Translations under genes and position numbers: made by a program
Notes under the pieces: model-generated
Databases searched by the model: none
What the model saw: only the letters and a program-made list of their open reading frames with translations
What the model was told of the DNA's origin: nothing
Shown: in pieces, positions 40,806 through 49,573 of the stretch
Numbering within the stretch: the first letter of the stretch is position 1
How the letters are laid out: the number at the start of each line of letters is the position of its first letter
From: BS750m-G4 sp964472195
GTDB taxonomy: Bacteria > Bacteroidota > Ignavibacteria > Tepidaquicellales > Tepidaquicellaceae
Direction of reading: 5' to 3'
Assembly (NCBI GenBank): GCA_964472195.1
Contig: CAYYJH010000004.1
Coordinates: 1-58,032 of the forward strand
Length of the DNA stretch: 58,032 bases

Positions 40806-42518
40806 ATGATACATAAAGCAAGAAAGAAAGTTTATAAATTTATCATACTTTTTCTATTTACACTGTTCGTTCTCCATAGTTCGTTGTTATCAGATGTCTA
40901 TCCTGCCCATCTGGAATCCTGCTATAAAAAGCCTATTAGCAAGTATCGTTTAAAAATTTTTCACTCCTACAGGCATGTAATACTTGAATATATTCGAACA
41001 CATGACCTTCCCGACTGGGCTTTGTTAGATCCTGACAAAGACGGATACGAGGGAACACGAACTGAAACGCTTTTTCAATACATACAAACAATGGATATTG
41101 AACAGGAACCAGAATCTGTTATCGTCGCAGTAATGGACACTGGAATCGACATCGACCATCCTGCATTAAAAAACAACATATGGCATAACTTAACAGAAGT
41201 CAACGGTATCCCGGATGTAGACGATGACGGGAACGGTTATGTAGATGATTTCTATGGTTGGAACTTCCTCGGGAATGTTAGAAACCTAAGCCTTGAAGTG
41301 ACAAGAGAAATGGTTAGATTGAAGAAGAAAAATGTTTCTCCTAATGATAGTTATTATAAAAAAGTAAGGGAAGAATATGAAAATCAAAAAAACGAAGAAG
41401 AGGACTACTATGATATGCTCAAGTCAACCGTAGAAGAGGTTAGGGACGCTGTAGATATACTTAAGACAAAAGACTATCCAACTGATCCAGATGGATTAAA
41501 AAAAATAAAATCACGATTAAGGGGAAAATATCTCGACGCAGCTAACATGATACTAGGGATTAACATATGGTTTGGATTAACACCTGAAGAATTATTCGAA
41601 GAAGCAAAAAGCACCCGTATAAAGATCGAGGCTCTCTTTAATCCGATTGAAACTCATCTTTTAGTAGGTGATAATCCCGATGTACTTCTTGAAAAGAATT
41701 ACGGCAATGACGATATAACTACTACCCACGAACTGCATGGTACACATGTATCCGGGATTATAGCTGCTAACAAAAAGGGAGTTGGTCAGGCACCATTCGC
41801 AAAAATAATGTGCCTTAGAACAGTCCCGGATGAAGGAGATGAAAGAGATAAAGATATTGGAAACGCAATACGTTATGCGGTGGATAACGGTGCGAGTGTT
41901 ATTAACATGTCAGCGGGAAAATATTTTTCTGTAAACCCGGATTTCGTAATCGAAGCTTTAAAGTTTGCAGAAGAAAACGGTGTCCTTTTTGTTGTTTCTG
42001 CAGGAAACGAGGGTGTAAACATTGAACACGCTGTAAACTATCCCCCTAAATTTTACACAGAAAACGGAGAAATGAAATATTTTTCAAATATGATTGTTGT
42101 TGGAGCAAGTTCCTGGATGAAAAAATGGAGTTCAGATTTGGACCCGGAAGATATGAATTATGGTTTTGACCTTGCAGCATCTTTTTCAAACTACTCGGAT
42201 AAAGTTGTCGATTTATTTGCCCCCGGTGTAGAAATCTATTCCACAATCCCTGGGGGTAAATATGAAAGAACGAGCGGAACAAGCATGTCATCTCCGGAAG
42301 CCTCAGGAGTTGCTGCAATTATAAAAGGTTTCTTCCCTCATTTAACCGCTCAGCAGCTTAAGATAATTCTTATAAGCTCCGTTAGAAAATATGATGGTCT
42401 AAAAGTCAGGATTAAGGGAAGAAATTCAAGAGTACTGTTTTCTTCTCTCTCAAAAAGCGGTGGTGTTATAGATGCCTTAAATGCATACCAGCTTGCAGAT
42501 GAGAAATTCGGAAGATAA
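40806..42518 (+). CDS. Secreted subtilisin-like (S8) serine peptidase
   Basis: 570 residues. A signal peptide (about 10-30) is followed by a propeptide-like segment and a subtilase domain with Asp111 (VMDTGID), His311 (HGTHVSG), Asn401 (SAGNEG) and Ser493 (GTSMSS). A highly charged, helical insertion of about 150 residues lies between Asp111 and His311, after GWNFLG; similar insertions occur in Bacteroidetes subtilases. There is no C-terminal sorting domain, so the end is just past the catalytic core. Neighbour of a T9SS-sorted protein, 125 bp away. Confidence 0.93.
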   Translation: MIHKARKKVYKFIILFLFTLFVLHSSLLSDVYPAHLESCYKKPISKYRLKIFHSYRHVILEYIRTHDLPDWALLDPDKDGYEGTRTETLFQYIQTMDIEQEPESVIVAVMDTGIDIDHPALKNNIWHNLTEVNGIPDVDDDGNGYVDDFYGWNFLGNVRNLSLEVTREMVRLKKKNVSPNDSYYKKVREEYENQKNEEEDYYDMLKSTVEEVRDAVDILKTKDYPTDPDGLKKIKSRLRGKYLDAANMILGINIWFGLTPEELFEEAKSTRIKIEALFNPIETHLLVGDNPDVLLEKNYGNDDITTTHELHGTHVSGIIAANKKGVGQAPFAKIMCLRTVPDEGDERDKDIGNAIRYAVDNGASVINMSAGKYFSVNPDFVIEALKFAEENGVLFVVSAGNEGVNIEHAVNYPPKFYTENGEMKYFSNMIVVGASSWMKKWSSDLDPEDMNYGFDLAASFSNYSDKVVDLFAPGVEIYSTIPGGKYERTSGTSMSSPEASGVAAIIKGFFPHLTAQQLKIILISSVRKYDGLKVRIKGRNSRVLFSSLSKSGGVIDALNAYQLADEKFGR

Positions 42519-42642
42519 TTTTATATTATTAAAATTCGGAACGGTAGCTTTTTTGCATTTTATTATTAAACAAAAACTATGTAATTTGGTTAAACCTTTT
42601 TAAAAAAATCATTCATTCAACATAAATTTAAAAGGAGAAACA

Positions 42643-43986
42643 ATGTTCAAACTATTTACTTTTTTAATTTCATTACTGTTTGTGTTTAATTTTGCTTATT
42701 CACAAAACCAATGGACTTACGTTGGTGCTTTACCCCCACCACAGCCGGATATTAATTCTATAGCAGTAGTTAATCAAAATATTATCTGGGCTGCGTGTAA
42801 CAATGCAGGCGGTGTTGCACAAGCATACCTTACCACAAATGCCGGTACAAGCTGGACATTAGTTAACACTGGATTACCAAATGTTCCTCTTTATGGAATT
42901 GCAGCATTAGATATAAATAAGTGCTGGGTTGGAACCGGAACAGGTTCGATTTACTACACATCAAATGGAGGAGCAAGCTGGACACTGCAAGTCGCTGTTA
43001 CGGGAAGCTTTATTAATGGTATACATTTTTTTGATGCGAATACAGGAGTTTATACAGGTGACCCAACGGGATCTGGTCAACCATACCAAAACAGATATAC
43101 AACAAATGGTGGTACAAATTGGATTTTAGCTCCAAACTCTCCAATCGCGGCTAATGAATTTGGTGTCATTAACGCCTGGGATTGGACTGACCAATCTCAC
43201 TTCTGGCTTGGTTCCGCTAATATCACGCCAAATGCTACAACATCAAAAATATATAGAACTACGACTGGGTTTGCTGGTACGTGGATAACTGCTTCTATTA
43301 GTGGAGTAGGCGGGTCTGCGGGATTATACTACCAGGCAATTGCATTCACCGATAATAATAATGGGATGACAGGTTCAAATGGAAGCAATATAAAAAAGAC
43401 TACTAACGGTGGTGCTACGTGGACAGCAGTTTCTAATCCCCCAGGGGTAACAACTTTTGCGGCAATTAATATGCACGGATTTAAAGACAACTCTAACATT
43501 ATCAGGATTTCGCTTAATGAAACTGCTGGCTATAAGATGTTCAGAACTACTAACTTTGGTTCTTCTTGGACACAGGAGCCTCTTCCACTACAAGGAACAG
43601 GAAATGGACTGCAACACATGCAGTTTCTTAACCAAAACTTAGGGTATGCTGGTGGTGGTTTAGGTTCTTTCTTTAGATATGGACCTTCCACCAACATACT
43701 GGGGAATGGAAATAATACACCAACTGAATTTGTATTAACCCAAAATTACCCAAATCCTTTTAATCCTTCTACAACAATTGAATATTCCGTTCCACATAAC
43801 GCTTTTGTATCCGTAAAAGTATATGACGTAATGGGTAAAGAAATAGCAGTTCTTGTCAATGGTCAGAAAACAGCAGGCAATTATATCGTTCAATTCGATG
43901 GTTCAAATATTAACAGTGGAATTTACTTCTACACTTTAGAGACAGATGGATTCAAGGAAACAAAGAAAATGTTGCTCATCAAATAA
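42643..43986 (+). CDS. Secreted BNR/YCF48-like repeat protein with T9SS sorting domain
   Basis: 447 residues. Signal peptide (1-20), then a beta-propeller-like region with repeats of the form TTNAGTSWT, TSNGGASWT, TTNGGTNWI, TTNGGATWT, TTNFGSSWT (Asp-box/YCF48 type). The C-terminus (about 365-447) contains NYPNPFNPSTTIEYSVP and ends in GFKETKKMLLIK, the type A T9SS sorting signal that is removed as the protein is exported and surface-attached. A very strong AAAAGGAGA Shine-Dalgarno precedes the ATG, suggesting high expression. Ligand or enzyme activity unknown. Confidence 0.93.
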   Translation: MFKLFTFLISLLFVFNFAYSQNQWTYVGALPPPQPDINSIAVVNQNIIWAACNNAGGVAQAYLTTNAGTSWTLVNTGLPNVPLYGIAALDINKCWVGTGTGSIYYTSNGGASWTLQVAVTGSFINGIHFFDANTGVYTGDPTGSGQPYQNRYTTNGGTNWILAPNSPIAANEFGVINAWDWTDQSHFWLGSANITPNATTSKIYRTTTGFAGTWITASISGVGGSAGLYYQAIAFTDNNNGMTGSNGSNIKKTTNGGATWTAVSNPPGVTTFAAINMHGFKDNSNIIRISLNETAGYKMFRTTNFGSSWTQEPLPLQGTGNGLQHMQFLNQNLGYAGGGLGSFFRYGPSTNILGNGNNTPTEFVLTQNYPNPFNPSTTIEYSVPHNAFVSVKVYDVMGKEIAVLVNGQKTAGNYIVQFDGSNINSGIYFYTLETDGFKETKKMLLIK

Positions 43987-44059
43987 TTAATAAATTAATA
44001 AGTAACACGCCTTAGGCGTGGTTGTTGATAAAGTAATATCAAAAAATCTGGTTTTTAAG

Positions 44060-44088
44060 AACCCCTCCGGAGAGATTCTGGGGGGGTT
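44060..44088 (+). terminator. Likely terminator after the T9SS protein
   Basis: 11-bp stem AACCCCTCCGG / CTGGGGGGGTT (two G-U pairs) with a 7-nt loop, followed by ATTAT; the T-run is weak. A smaller hairpin CACGCC/GGCGTG lies at 44007-44021. Both sit in the 260-bp stretch before the next gene. Confidence 0.55.
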
Positions 44089-44246
44089 ATTATGACAAAA
44101 TCGGAAAATAATCTTATCTTCGTGTTTGTTTTATTTATCATTTCCGTTATTTATTTGAGAACATTTTTATCCCGGATAGAATGCATAACGAATTGTTAAT
44201 CATGCTCTAATTAGTTATATTTATCGTTTGTATTTTAGGAATTGAT

Positions 44247-44363
44247 ATGAAACAAGAGGAAAAATTTAATATTATACATCACGATATAGGAAGATTAGGT
44301 GTTATAGTACCGAGTAACTACGATTTGAAAGATCAATATAAATTGGGAAATGAGAGTTTTTAG
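44247..44363 (+). CDS. Small ORF overlapping the ribF start, unknown
   Basis: 38 codons, ATG to TAG, starting MKQEEKFNII and reading through HHDIGRLGVIVPSNYDL. An AGGA motif 6 bp before the ATG makes translation plausible, and its end overlaps the ribF start by 14 bp in another frame, typical of coupled leader genes. No known relative is recognised; may be a leader peptide or a chance ORF. Confidence 0.35.
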   Translation: MKQEEKFNIIHHDIGRLGVIVPSNYDLKDQYKLGNESF

Positions 44364-45279
44364 AGATTCCGATAGGTTTGATTATGATAATCGTAGTGTT
44401 GTAACTGTAGGAACATTCGACGGTGTACATTTAGGGCACAAGAAGATAATTGAGAAACTAAATGACATTAAAAAGTCAAAGAAGTTAAGAAGTGTAATTG
44501 TAACTTTTGACCCCCACCCTCAAATCGTTCTCAAGAACAGAACAAAAGACATAAAAATACTTACAACTACCGATGAAAAGCTCAAGCTATTTGAATCATT
44601 TGAAATCGACATTGTTTATATTATCAACTTCACCAAAGAATTTGCAAAAACTTCATCAGAAGAATTTTATCAAACATATCTGATCGAGAAGATTGGAATG
44701 TCTGAGCTGGTCCTTGGTTACGACCATAAATTTGGGAAAGACAGGGAGGGAAACATTGCTACATTGAGAAACCTATCCGATAAATACAATTTCAAATTCC
44801 ACAGGATAGAAGAGTTAAAAATTAATAATGAAAAAGTAAACAGTACAGCAATTAGAAATACGATCGCTAAATCAAATTTAGAAAAAACATCTCTATTGCT
44901 TGGAAGAAATTATTCTTTGGTGGGTAAGGTAATCGGTGGTGACAAACGCGGTAAGAGCTTAGGATACCCTACAGCTAATATTAAATCCCAATCAGAGAAC
45001 AAACTTGTTCCGAATACGGGTGTATATTTGGTTTCAATTGAGCTAAAAGATTCTTTATATTATGGAATGATGAATATCGGATTTCGACCAACAATTTCCG
45101 ATAACAATGAAAAAATAATTGAGGTTAATATATTCAACTTTGATAAAGATATTTATAACGAGATTTTAAAAATTGGTTTCATAGAAAAAATTCGAGATGA
45201 AAAAAAATTTGATTCATTAAATGAATTAAAAAAACAGTTATTAGCTGACAAAAAATACTCAATAAACAAAATTAATTAA
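44350..45279 (+). CDS. ribF: Bifunctional riboflavin kinase/FMN adenylyltransferase
   Basis: 309 residues. N-terminal FAD synthetase part: VTVGTFDGVHLGHKKII (nucleotidyltransferase motif) and VTFDPHP. The kinase domain follows from about residue 185: GDKRGKSLGYPTANI, then GVYLVSIE and the GFRPT loop. It makes FMN and FAD, the latter needed by SdhA here. Its upstream neighbour is the small ORF; rpsO is 23 bp downstream, the order ribF-rpsO-pnp being common in bacteria. Confidence 0.95.
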   Translation: MRVFRDSDRFDYDNRSVVTVGTFDGVHLGHKKIIEKLNDIKKSKKLRSVIVTFDPHPQIVLKNRTKDIKILTTTDEKLKLFESFEIDIVYIINFTKEFAKTSSEEFYQTYLIEKIGMSELVLGYDHKFGKDREGNIATLRNLSDKYNFKFHRIEELKINNEKVNSTAIRNTIAKSNLEKTSLLLGRNYSLVGKVIGGDKRGKSLGYPTANIKSQSENKLVPNTGVYLVSIELKDSLYYGMMNIGFRPTISDNNEKIIEVNIFNFDKDIYNEILKIGFIEKIRDEKKFDSLNELKKQLLADKKYSINKIN

Positions 45280-45302
45280 CAAAATATTATTAACAAAACG
45301 TA

Positions 45303-45575
45303 ATGGGATTAACAAAAGAAGAAAAACAAACAGTAGTTAAAAATTTCGGTGATTCAGAAAAAGATTCCGGAAAACCTGAGGTTCAGATTGCTATCTTAAC
45401 TAAGAGAATAAATGAACTTTCAGTAAAACATTTCGACACACACAAAAAAGACAACCATTCCAGAACAGGGCTTCTGAAGATGGTGGGTAAAAGAAGAAAG
45501 TTGTTAAGGTATCTTGAGAACAAAGATGTTGAAAGATATAGAAAAATTGTAAAAGATTTAGATTTAAGAAAATAA
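45303..45575 (+). CDS. rpsO: 30S ribosomal protein S15
   Basis: 90 residues with the S15 pattern SGKPEVQIAILTKRINELSVKHF, then HFDTHKKDNHSRTGLLKMVGKRRKLLRYL. Binds central 16S rRNA during 30S assembly. Followed by pnp after 24 bp, the classical rpsO-pnp pair; no terminator between them is evident. Confidence 0.96.
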   Translation: MGLTKEEKQTVVKNFGDSEKDSGKPEVQIAILTKRINELSVKHFDTHKKDNHSRTGLLKMVGKRRKLLRYLENKDVERYRKIVKDLDLRK

Positions 45576-45599
45576 ATTTTAAAATATTATAGAAAACCA

Positions 45600-47711
45600 A
45601 TGATATATTCAAAAAGTATAGAGATCGGTGGTAAGACTTTAAAACTTGAAGCGGGCAGATTAGCAAAACAAGCTAATGGCGCGGTATTAGTCTCACTTGA
45701 AGATACAATATCACTATGTACTGTAACTGCAAATGATGAACCTAAACCAGAGCAGGATTTCTTTCCTTTATCTGTTGATTATAGAGAGAAAACTGCCGCT
45801 GTTGGTAAAATACCTGGTGGTTTCTTTAAACGAGAAGGAAGACCTTCTGAAAAAGAAATACTCTCGTCAAGATTGATAGACCGGCCAATAAGACCGATGT
45901 TTCCCGATAATTACTTTTGCGAGACACAAATAATTTGTAATGTTTATTCATCTGATGGTGAAAATGATGCAGATGTAATCTCGGCAATAGGAGCATCAAC
46001 TGCTTTACTAATATCCGATATCCCTTTTGAAGAACCTATTTCAGAAGTTAGAGTAACAAGGCTTAATGGTGAACTTATATTAAATCCTACTCACACCGAA
46101 ATTGCACAGGGTGATTTCGATATTGTTGTAGCGGGAACTGAAGATTCAATTGCAATGGTCGAAGGAGAAGCAAAGGAAATCTCTGAGGCTGAACTACTCG
46201 AAGCGATAAAATTCGCTCATGGATATTTAATTGAGCTATGTAAATTTCAAAGCGAATTTGCGAAAACAATATCAAAACCGAAAAGAGATATACTCCCTGC
46301 CGAGGATATATCAGAAATGATAAATGATGTTAAGAAAATTTATTATGAGGATATAAAAGTTATAGACAGGACAATACTTACAAAAGATGAGAGAAAACAA
46401 AAGAACAAAGAACTCAGAGATAAAGTTATAGAGGAACTTGCGGATAAGTATCCCGAATCAGAAACTGCTCTCGATTCTATCATGCATGATATACAAGCCG
46501 AAGATATGAGAAAGATGATAGCTGAAGAAAAGAAACGACTTGATGGAAGGAGTAGTAATGAAATCAGACCTATATCATGTGAGGTATCAGTATTACCAAG
46601 AACACACGGTTCTGCACTTTTCACAAGGGGTGAAACTCAAAGTCTAACTACAGTGACCTTGGGTACCAAAAGCGATGAGCAAATTATCGAAGGCTTAAAG
46701 GAAGAGAGTAAAAAACGCTTCATTCTCCACTATAACTTTCCAGCATTTAGTGTTGGTGAAGTCAGGGGAAGACCAGGTCCGGGAAGAAGGGAAATTGGTC
46801 ACGGAAATTTAGCCGAAAGAGCATTAAAAAACATGATTCCTGCTGAAGATGAGTTTCCTTATACTATTCGCATTGTATCAGATGTTTTAGAATCGAACGG
46901 TTCGTCGTCAATGGCGACGGTCTGCGCCGGCTCTCTTGCCTTGATGGATGCAGGTGTTAAAACGAAAAAGCAAGTTACGGGAATCGCAATGGGGTTAATT
47001 AAGGAAAACGAGAACATTGTAATATTATCCGATATACTTGGTGCAGAAGACCATTTTGGCGATATGGATTTTAAAGTTGCGGGTACAGCAGACGGAATTA
47101 CTGCAATTCAAATGGACATTAAAATCAGGGGAATTTCTTTTGAGATTCTTGAGAGAGCATTAGAACAGGCAAAAGAAGGAAGGATGCATATACTAAACAT
47201 AATGAACGAAACTCTTTCACAAACAAGAGAGTCTATTTCTCCGTTCGCACCTCATTTATATACAATGTATGTTCCGATAGATATGATCGGGTCAGTAATA
47301 GGTCCCGGTGGAAAAACTATACGCAATATAATTAGTGAAAGTAAATCTGAAATCGATATAGAAGATGACGGTAAAGTAACTATTGCATCATTATCTGAAG
47401 AAAGTGCTGCAATTGCTAAAAAAATGATAGAAACTCTGACGCAGGTACCTGAGGTTGGAAAAATCTATGATGGTGTTGTAAAAAGCGTTAAAGATTTTGG
47501 AGCTTTTGTTGAAATCTTTCCCGGAAAAGAGGGACTGTTACATATATCTGAGATCGATCAGAAAAGAATCAACAAAATTCATGATGTAATAAAATACGGG
47601 ATGAAAGTTAAAGTTAAACTTTTGGCAATTGATGAATTTGGTAAATTAAAATTAAGCAGGAAGGTTTTACTTAAAAAAGAAATAAAAAAAACTCCTCATA
47701 AAAAAAATTAG
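45600..47711 (+). CDS. pnp: Polyribonucleotide nucleotidyltransferase (PNPase)
   Basis: 703 residues. Two RNase PH-like domains: the first with RLIDRPIRPMFPDN, the second with RTHGSALFTRGETQSLTTVTLG and the catalytic region GDMDFKVAGT. A linker, a KH domain (IGSVIGPGGKTIRNI) and an S1 domain (GKIYDGVVKSVKDFGAFVEIFPGKEGLLHISE) follow. PNPase degrades RNA 3'-5' phosphorolytically and can add tails. The end is short and basic. Confidence 0.97.
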   Translation: MIYSKSIEIGGKTLKLEAGRLAKQANGAVLVSLEDTISLCTVTANDEPKPEQDFFPLSVDYREKTAAVGKIPGGFFKREGRPSEKEILSSRLIDRPIRPMFPDNYFCETQIICNVYSSDGENDADVISAIGASTALLISDIPFEEPISEVRVTRLNGELILNPTHTEIAQGDFDIVVAGTEDSIAMVEGEAKEISEAELLEAIKFAHGYLIELCKFQSEFAKTISKPKRDILPAEDISEMINDVKKIYYEDIKVIDRTILTKDERKQKNKELRDKVIEELADKYPESETALDSIMHDIQAEDMRKMIAEEKKRLDGRSSNEIRPISCEVSVLPRTHGSALFTRGETQSLTTVTLGTKSDEQIIEGLKEESKKRFILHYNFPAFSVGEVRGRPGPGRREIGHGNLAERALKNMIPAEDEFPYTIRIVSDVLESNGSSSMATVCAGSLALMDAGVKTKKQVTGIAMGLIKENENIVILSDILGAEDHFGDMDFKVAGTADGITAIQMDIKIRGISFEILERALEQAKEGRMHILNIMNETLSQTRESISPFAPHLYTMYVPIDMIGSVIGPGGKTIRNIISESKSEIDIEDDGKVTIASLSEESAAIAKKMIETLTQVPEVGKIYDGVVKSVKDFGAFVEIFPGKEGLLHISEIDQKRINKIHDVIKYGMKVKVKLLAIDEFGKLKLSRKVLLKKEIKKTPHKKN

Positions 47712-47738
47712 ATACTTCTTTTAACTAATACGATTCTT

Positions 47739-48047
47739 ATGAAATTCGAAGTAGACAAACAAAAAGACACAACAATATTTAAATTGAAGAGTGACACTCT
47801 CGGTCATGAAATTGCAGCAGACTTAAAGACAGAACTGATCTTTTTACAAAAAGAAATCGACAACCAGTTTATAATCGACCTTGAGGATGTAACCAAATGT
47901 GATAGTTCCGGTCTATCCTGTTTATTACTTGCAGACAGGATAGAAAGAGAGAAAGAAAAAAAGCTTATTTTAAAAAATGTAAATAAAAATGTTGTTGATC
48001 TCTTTAAAATAGCAAGGCTTGATAGGGTTTTTGAAATAACAAAGTAA
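47739..48047 (+). CDS. STAS-domain protein (anti-sigma-factor antagonist-like)
   Basis: 102 residues of STAS fold: alternating strands and helices with the phosphorylatable loop KCDSSGLSCLL; Ser57 matches the serine that SpoIIAB-type kinases modify. It could act in a partner-switching system, but no kinase/phosphatase genes are nearby. Located 27 bp after pnp and closed by a terminator. Confidence 0.88.
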   Translation: MKFEVDKQKDTTIFKLKSDTLGHEIAADLKTELIFLQKEIDNQFIIDLEDVTKCDSSGLSCLLLADRIEREKEKKLILKNVNKNVVDLFKIARLDRVFEITK

Positions 48048-48070
48048 AAACTTCACATAAATTATAGGTT

Positions 48071-48095
48071 AAAACCGCTCCGGAGTGGTTTTTTA
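48071..48095 (+). terminator. Intrinsic terminator after the STAS gene
   Basis: 9-10-bp stem AAAACCGCT/AGTGGTTTT (one G-U) with a CCGG loop region and a TTTTTATT tail; it begins 24 bp after the STAS stop. Confidence 0.8.
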
Positions 48096-48138
48096 TTACC
48101 TCCTTCGACCAATTCTAATTGCAGTATATTTCAAAAAA

Positions 48139-49101
48139 ATGATGTTCCGGGATACCAAAATCAACACACCCTTTACTAACCTCACTAAATTAATAAAGCA
48201 AAAATGTTTGAGTGCTGGATTTGTGAAAATTGGTGTTTCCAAAGCAAAAGTGTTAAATAAAGAAAAAGAGTTTTTTAAAAGCTGGCTCGATGATAAAAAA
48301 CACGCTGACATGGAATGGTTAAATAAAAGCATGGAAAAAAGAGTTAATCCAAAGTTAGTCATGGATAATGTTATTTCTTTCATCTCGCTTGCTTACTCAT
48401 ACGATACTTCTTTTGACCATAAAGATGACAGGAAAATTCCAAAAATTTCACGTTATGCATGGGGTGACAAAGACTACCACAAAATAATCAAGAAGAAATT
48501 AAAATCCCTGAGCAAAGAAATTGAAGATTTATCCCCTGGATTAAAAACAAAGTATTACGTAGATGATGGTCCTGTAATGGAAAAAGTATGGGCTGAAAAG
48601 TCAGGTTTAGGATGGATGGGAAAACACACCAACATTATAAATCCTGATATCGGCAGCTTCATTTTTTTATCTGTAATTCTTATAAATTGTGAACTTGAAT
48701 ATGATGAACCACTCGAAAACCTTTGTGAAAATTGCCGCATTTGTTTGGAAGCCTGCCCAACTGGAGCACTTTATGATGAGTACAAATTAGATTCAAATTT
48801 ATGCATTTCATACCAGACTATCGAAAATAAAAATGAAATCCCCTACCATATAGATTTAAACAACTGGATCTTCGGATGTGATATTTGCCAGGATGTATGT
48901 CCATTCAACACTAGGAAACTTCTAACTAATGATACAAACTTTTTTCCAAAAGATATTTTATTCAATAATACTTTCGATTATCTTTTAAAAATATCAGAAG
49001 AAGAATATGATATTATTTTTAAAGGTTCCGCTGTAAAAAGGGTGAAATATAAAAACTGGAGAAGAAATCTTAAAAAGGCAAGGAAACTCATAGTTACTTA
49101 A
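48139..49101 (+). CDS. queG: Epoxyqueuosine reductase
   Basis: 320 residues. Final step of queuosine synthesis: reduces epoxyqueuosine in tRNA with a cobalamin cofactor and two [4Fe-4S] clusters. Cysteines are in CENCRICLEACPTGAL and CDICQDVCPFN; the N-terminal cobalamin domain shows SRYAWGDKDYHKII, DDGPVMEKVWAEKSGLGWMGKHTN. Starts at 48139 or 48142 (two adjacent ATGs); the frame extends to 48085, but that would run through the STAS terminator. It lacks the longer HEAT-like C-terminus of some QueG. Confidence 0.95.
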   Translation: MMFRDTKINTPFTNLTKLIKQKCLSAGFVKIGVSKAKVLNKEKEFFKSWLDDKKHADMEWLNKSMEKRVNPKLVMDNVISFISLAYSYDTSFDHKDDRKIPKISRYAWGDKDYHKIIKKKLKSLSKEIEDLSPGLKTKYYVDDGPVMEKVWAEKSGLGWMGKHTNIINPDIGSFIFLSVILINCELEYDEPLENLCENCRICLEACPTGALYDEYKLDSNLCISYQTIENKNEIPYHIDLNNWIFGCDICQDVCPFNTRKLLTNDTNFFPKDILFNNTFDYLLKISEEEYDIIFKGSAVKRVKYKNWRRNLKKARKLIVT

Positions 49102-49117
49102 ACTTGTTTTAAAACAC

Positions 49118-49525
49118 ATGCTTGAAATCAACATTCTGTATGAAGATGACTTACATTGTAAAGCCACTCATGACCAAGCAGTGTATCAATTTCAACAGAC
49201 GCGCCCGCCGATAATCATGGTACAGGTAAGGGTTTTTCACCAACAAACTTACTCGCAACTTCACTTGATGTATGCAACATGACAATAATGGGAATAACTG
49301 CTAATAGTGAAAGAATCAATCTCGAGGATTCAAAGATTAGAATTGAAAAACACATGAACTCAAATCCCCTAAGAAGAGCCATAAAATTAGTAGTACAATT
49401 CGATATGGTGAAAGGTATTCCTTAAAATAAAAGAACTTTTTTGAATCAGCCGCTAAGAATTGTCCGGTGTAAAAAGCATACATCCTGGCATAAAGTTTAA
49501 ATACAGTTTTAGTTACCACAATTAG
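49118..49525 (+). pseudogene. Decayed osmC-family peroxiredoxin gene with several frameshifts
   Basis: The first frame starts at ATG 49118 and reads MLEINILYEDDLHCKATHDQ. A one-base loss then shifts the frame, which reads SSVSISTDAPADNHGTGKGF and FSPTNLLATSLDVCNMTIMGI and on to KGIP before a stop at 49423. Later pieces in other frames give LKIKELF, then ESAAKNCPV, then KSIHPGIKFKYSFSY. Together these follow an OsmC/OhrA-type protein in order: DAPxDNxGKG, FSPTDLLATSLxxCMMT, and the second Cys in CPV. At least three frame changes and an early stop make it non-functional. First Cys is in the position of the usual VCMMT. It sits between queG and ppdK. Confidence 0.8.
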
Positions 49526-49573
49526 AAAACAGAAATCCCGCTAATTGCGGAGTAAAAATAAAAAACAATTTGA

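Noticed and set aside
49337..49519. 60-residue minus-strand frame beside queG
   Set aside because: It is the antisense of the osmC remnant, whose plus-strand fragments match a known family.
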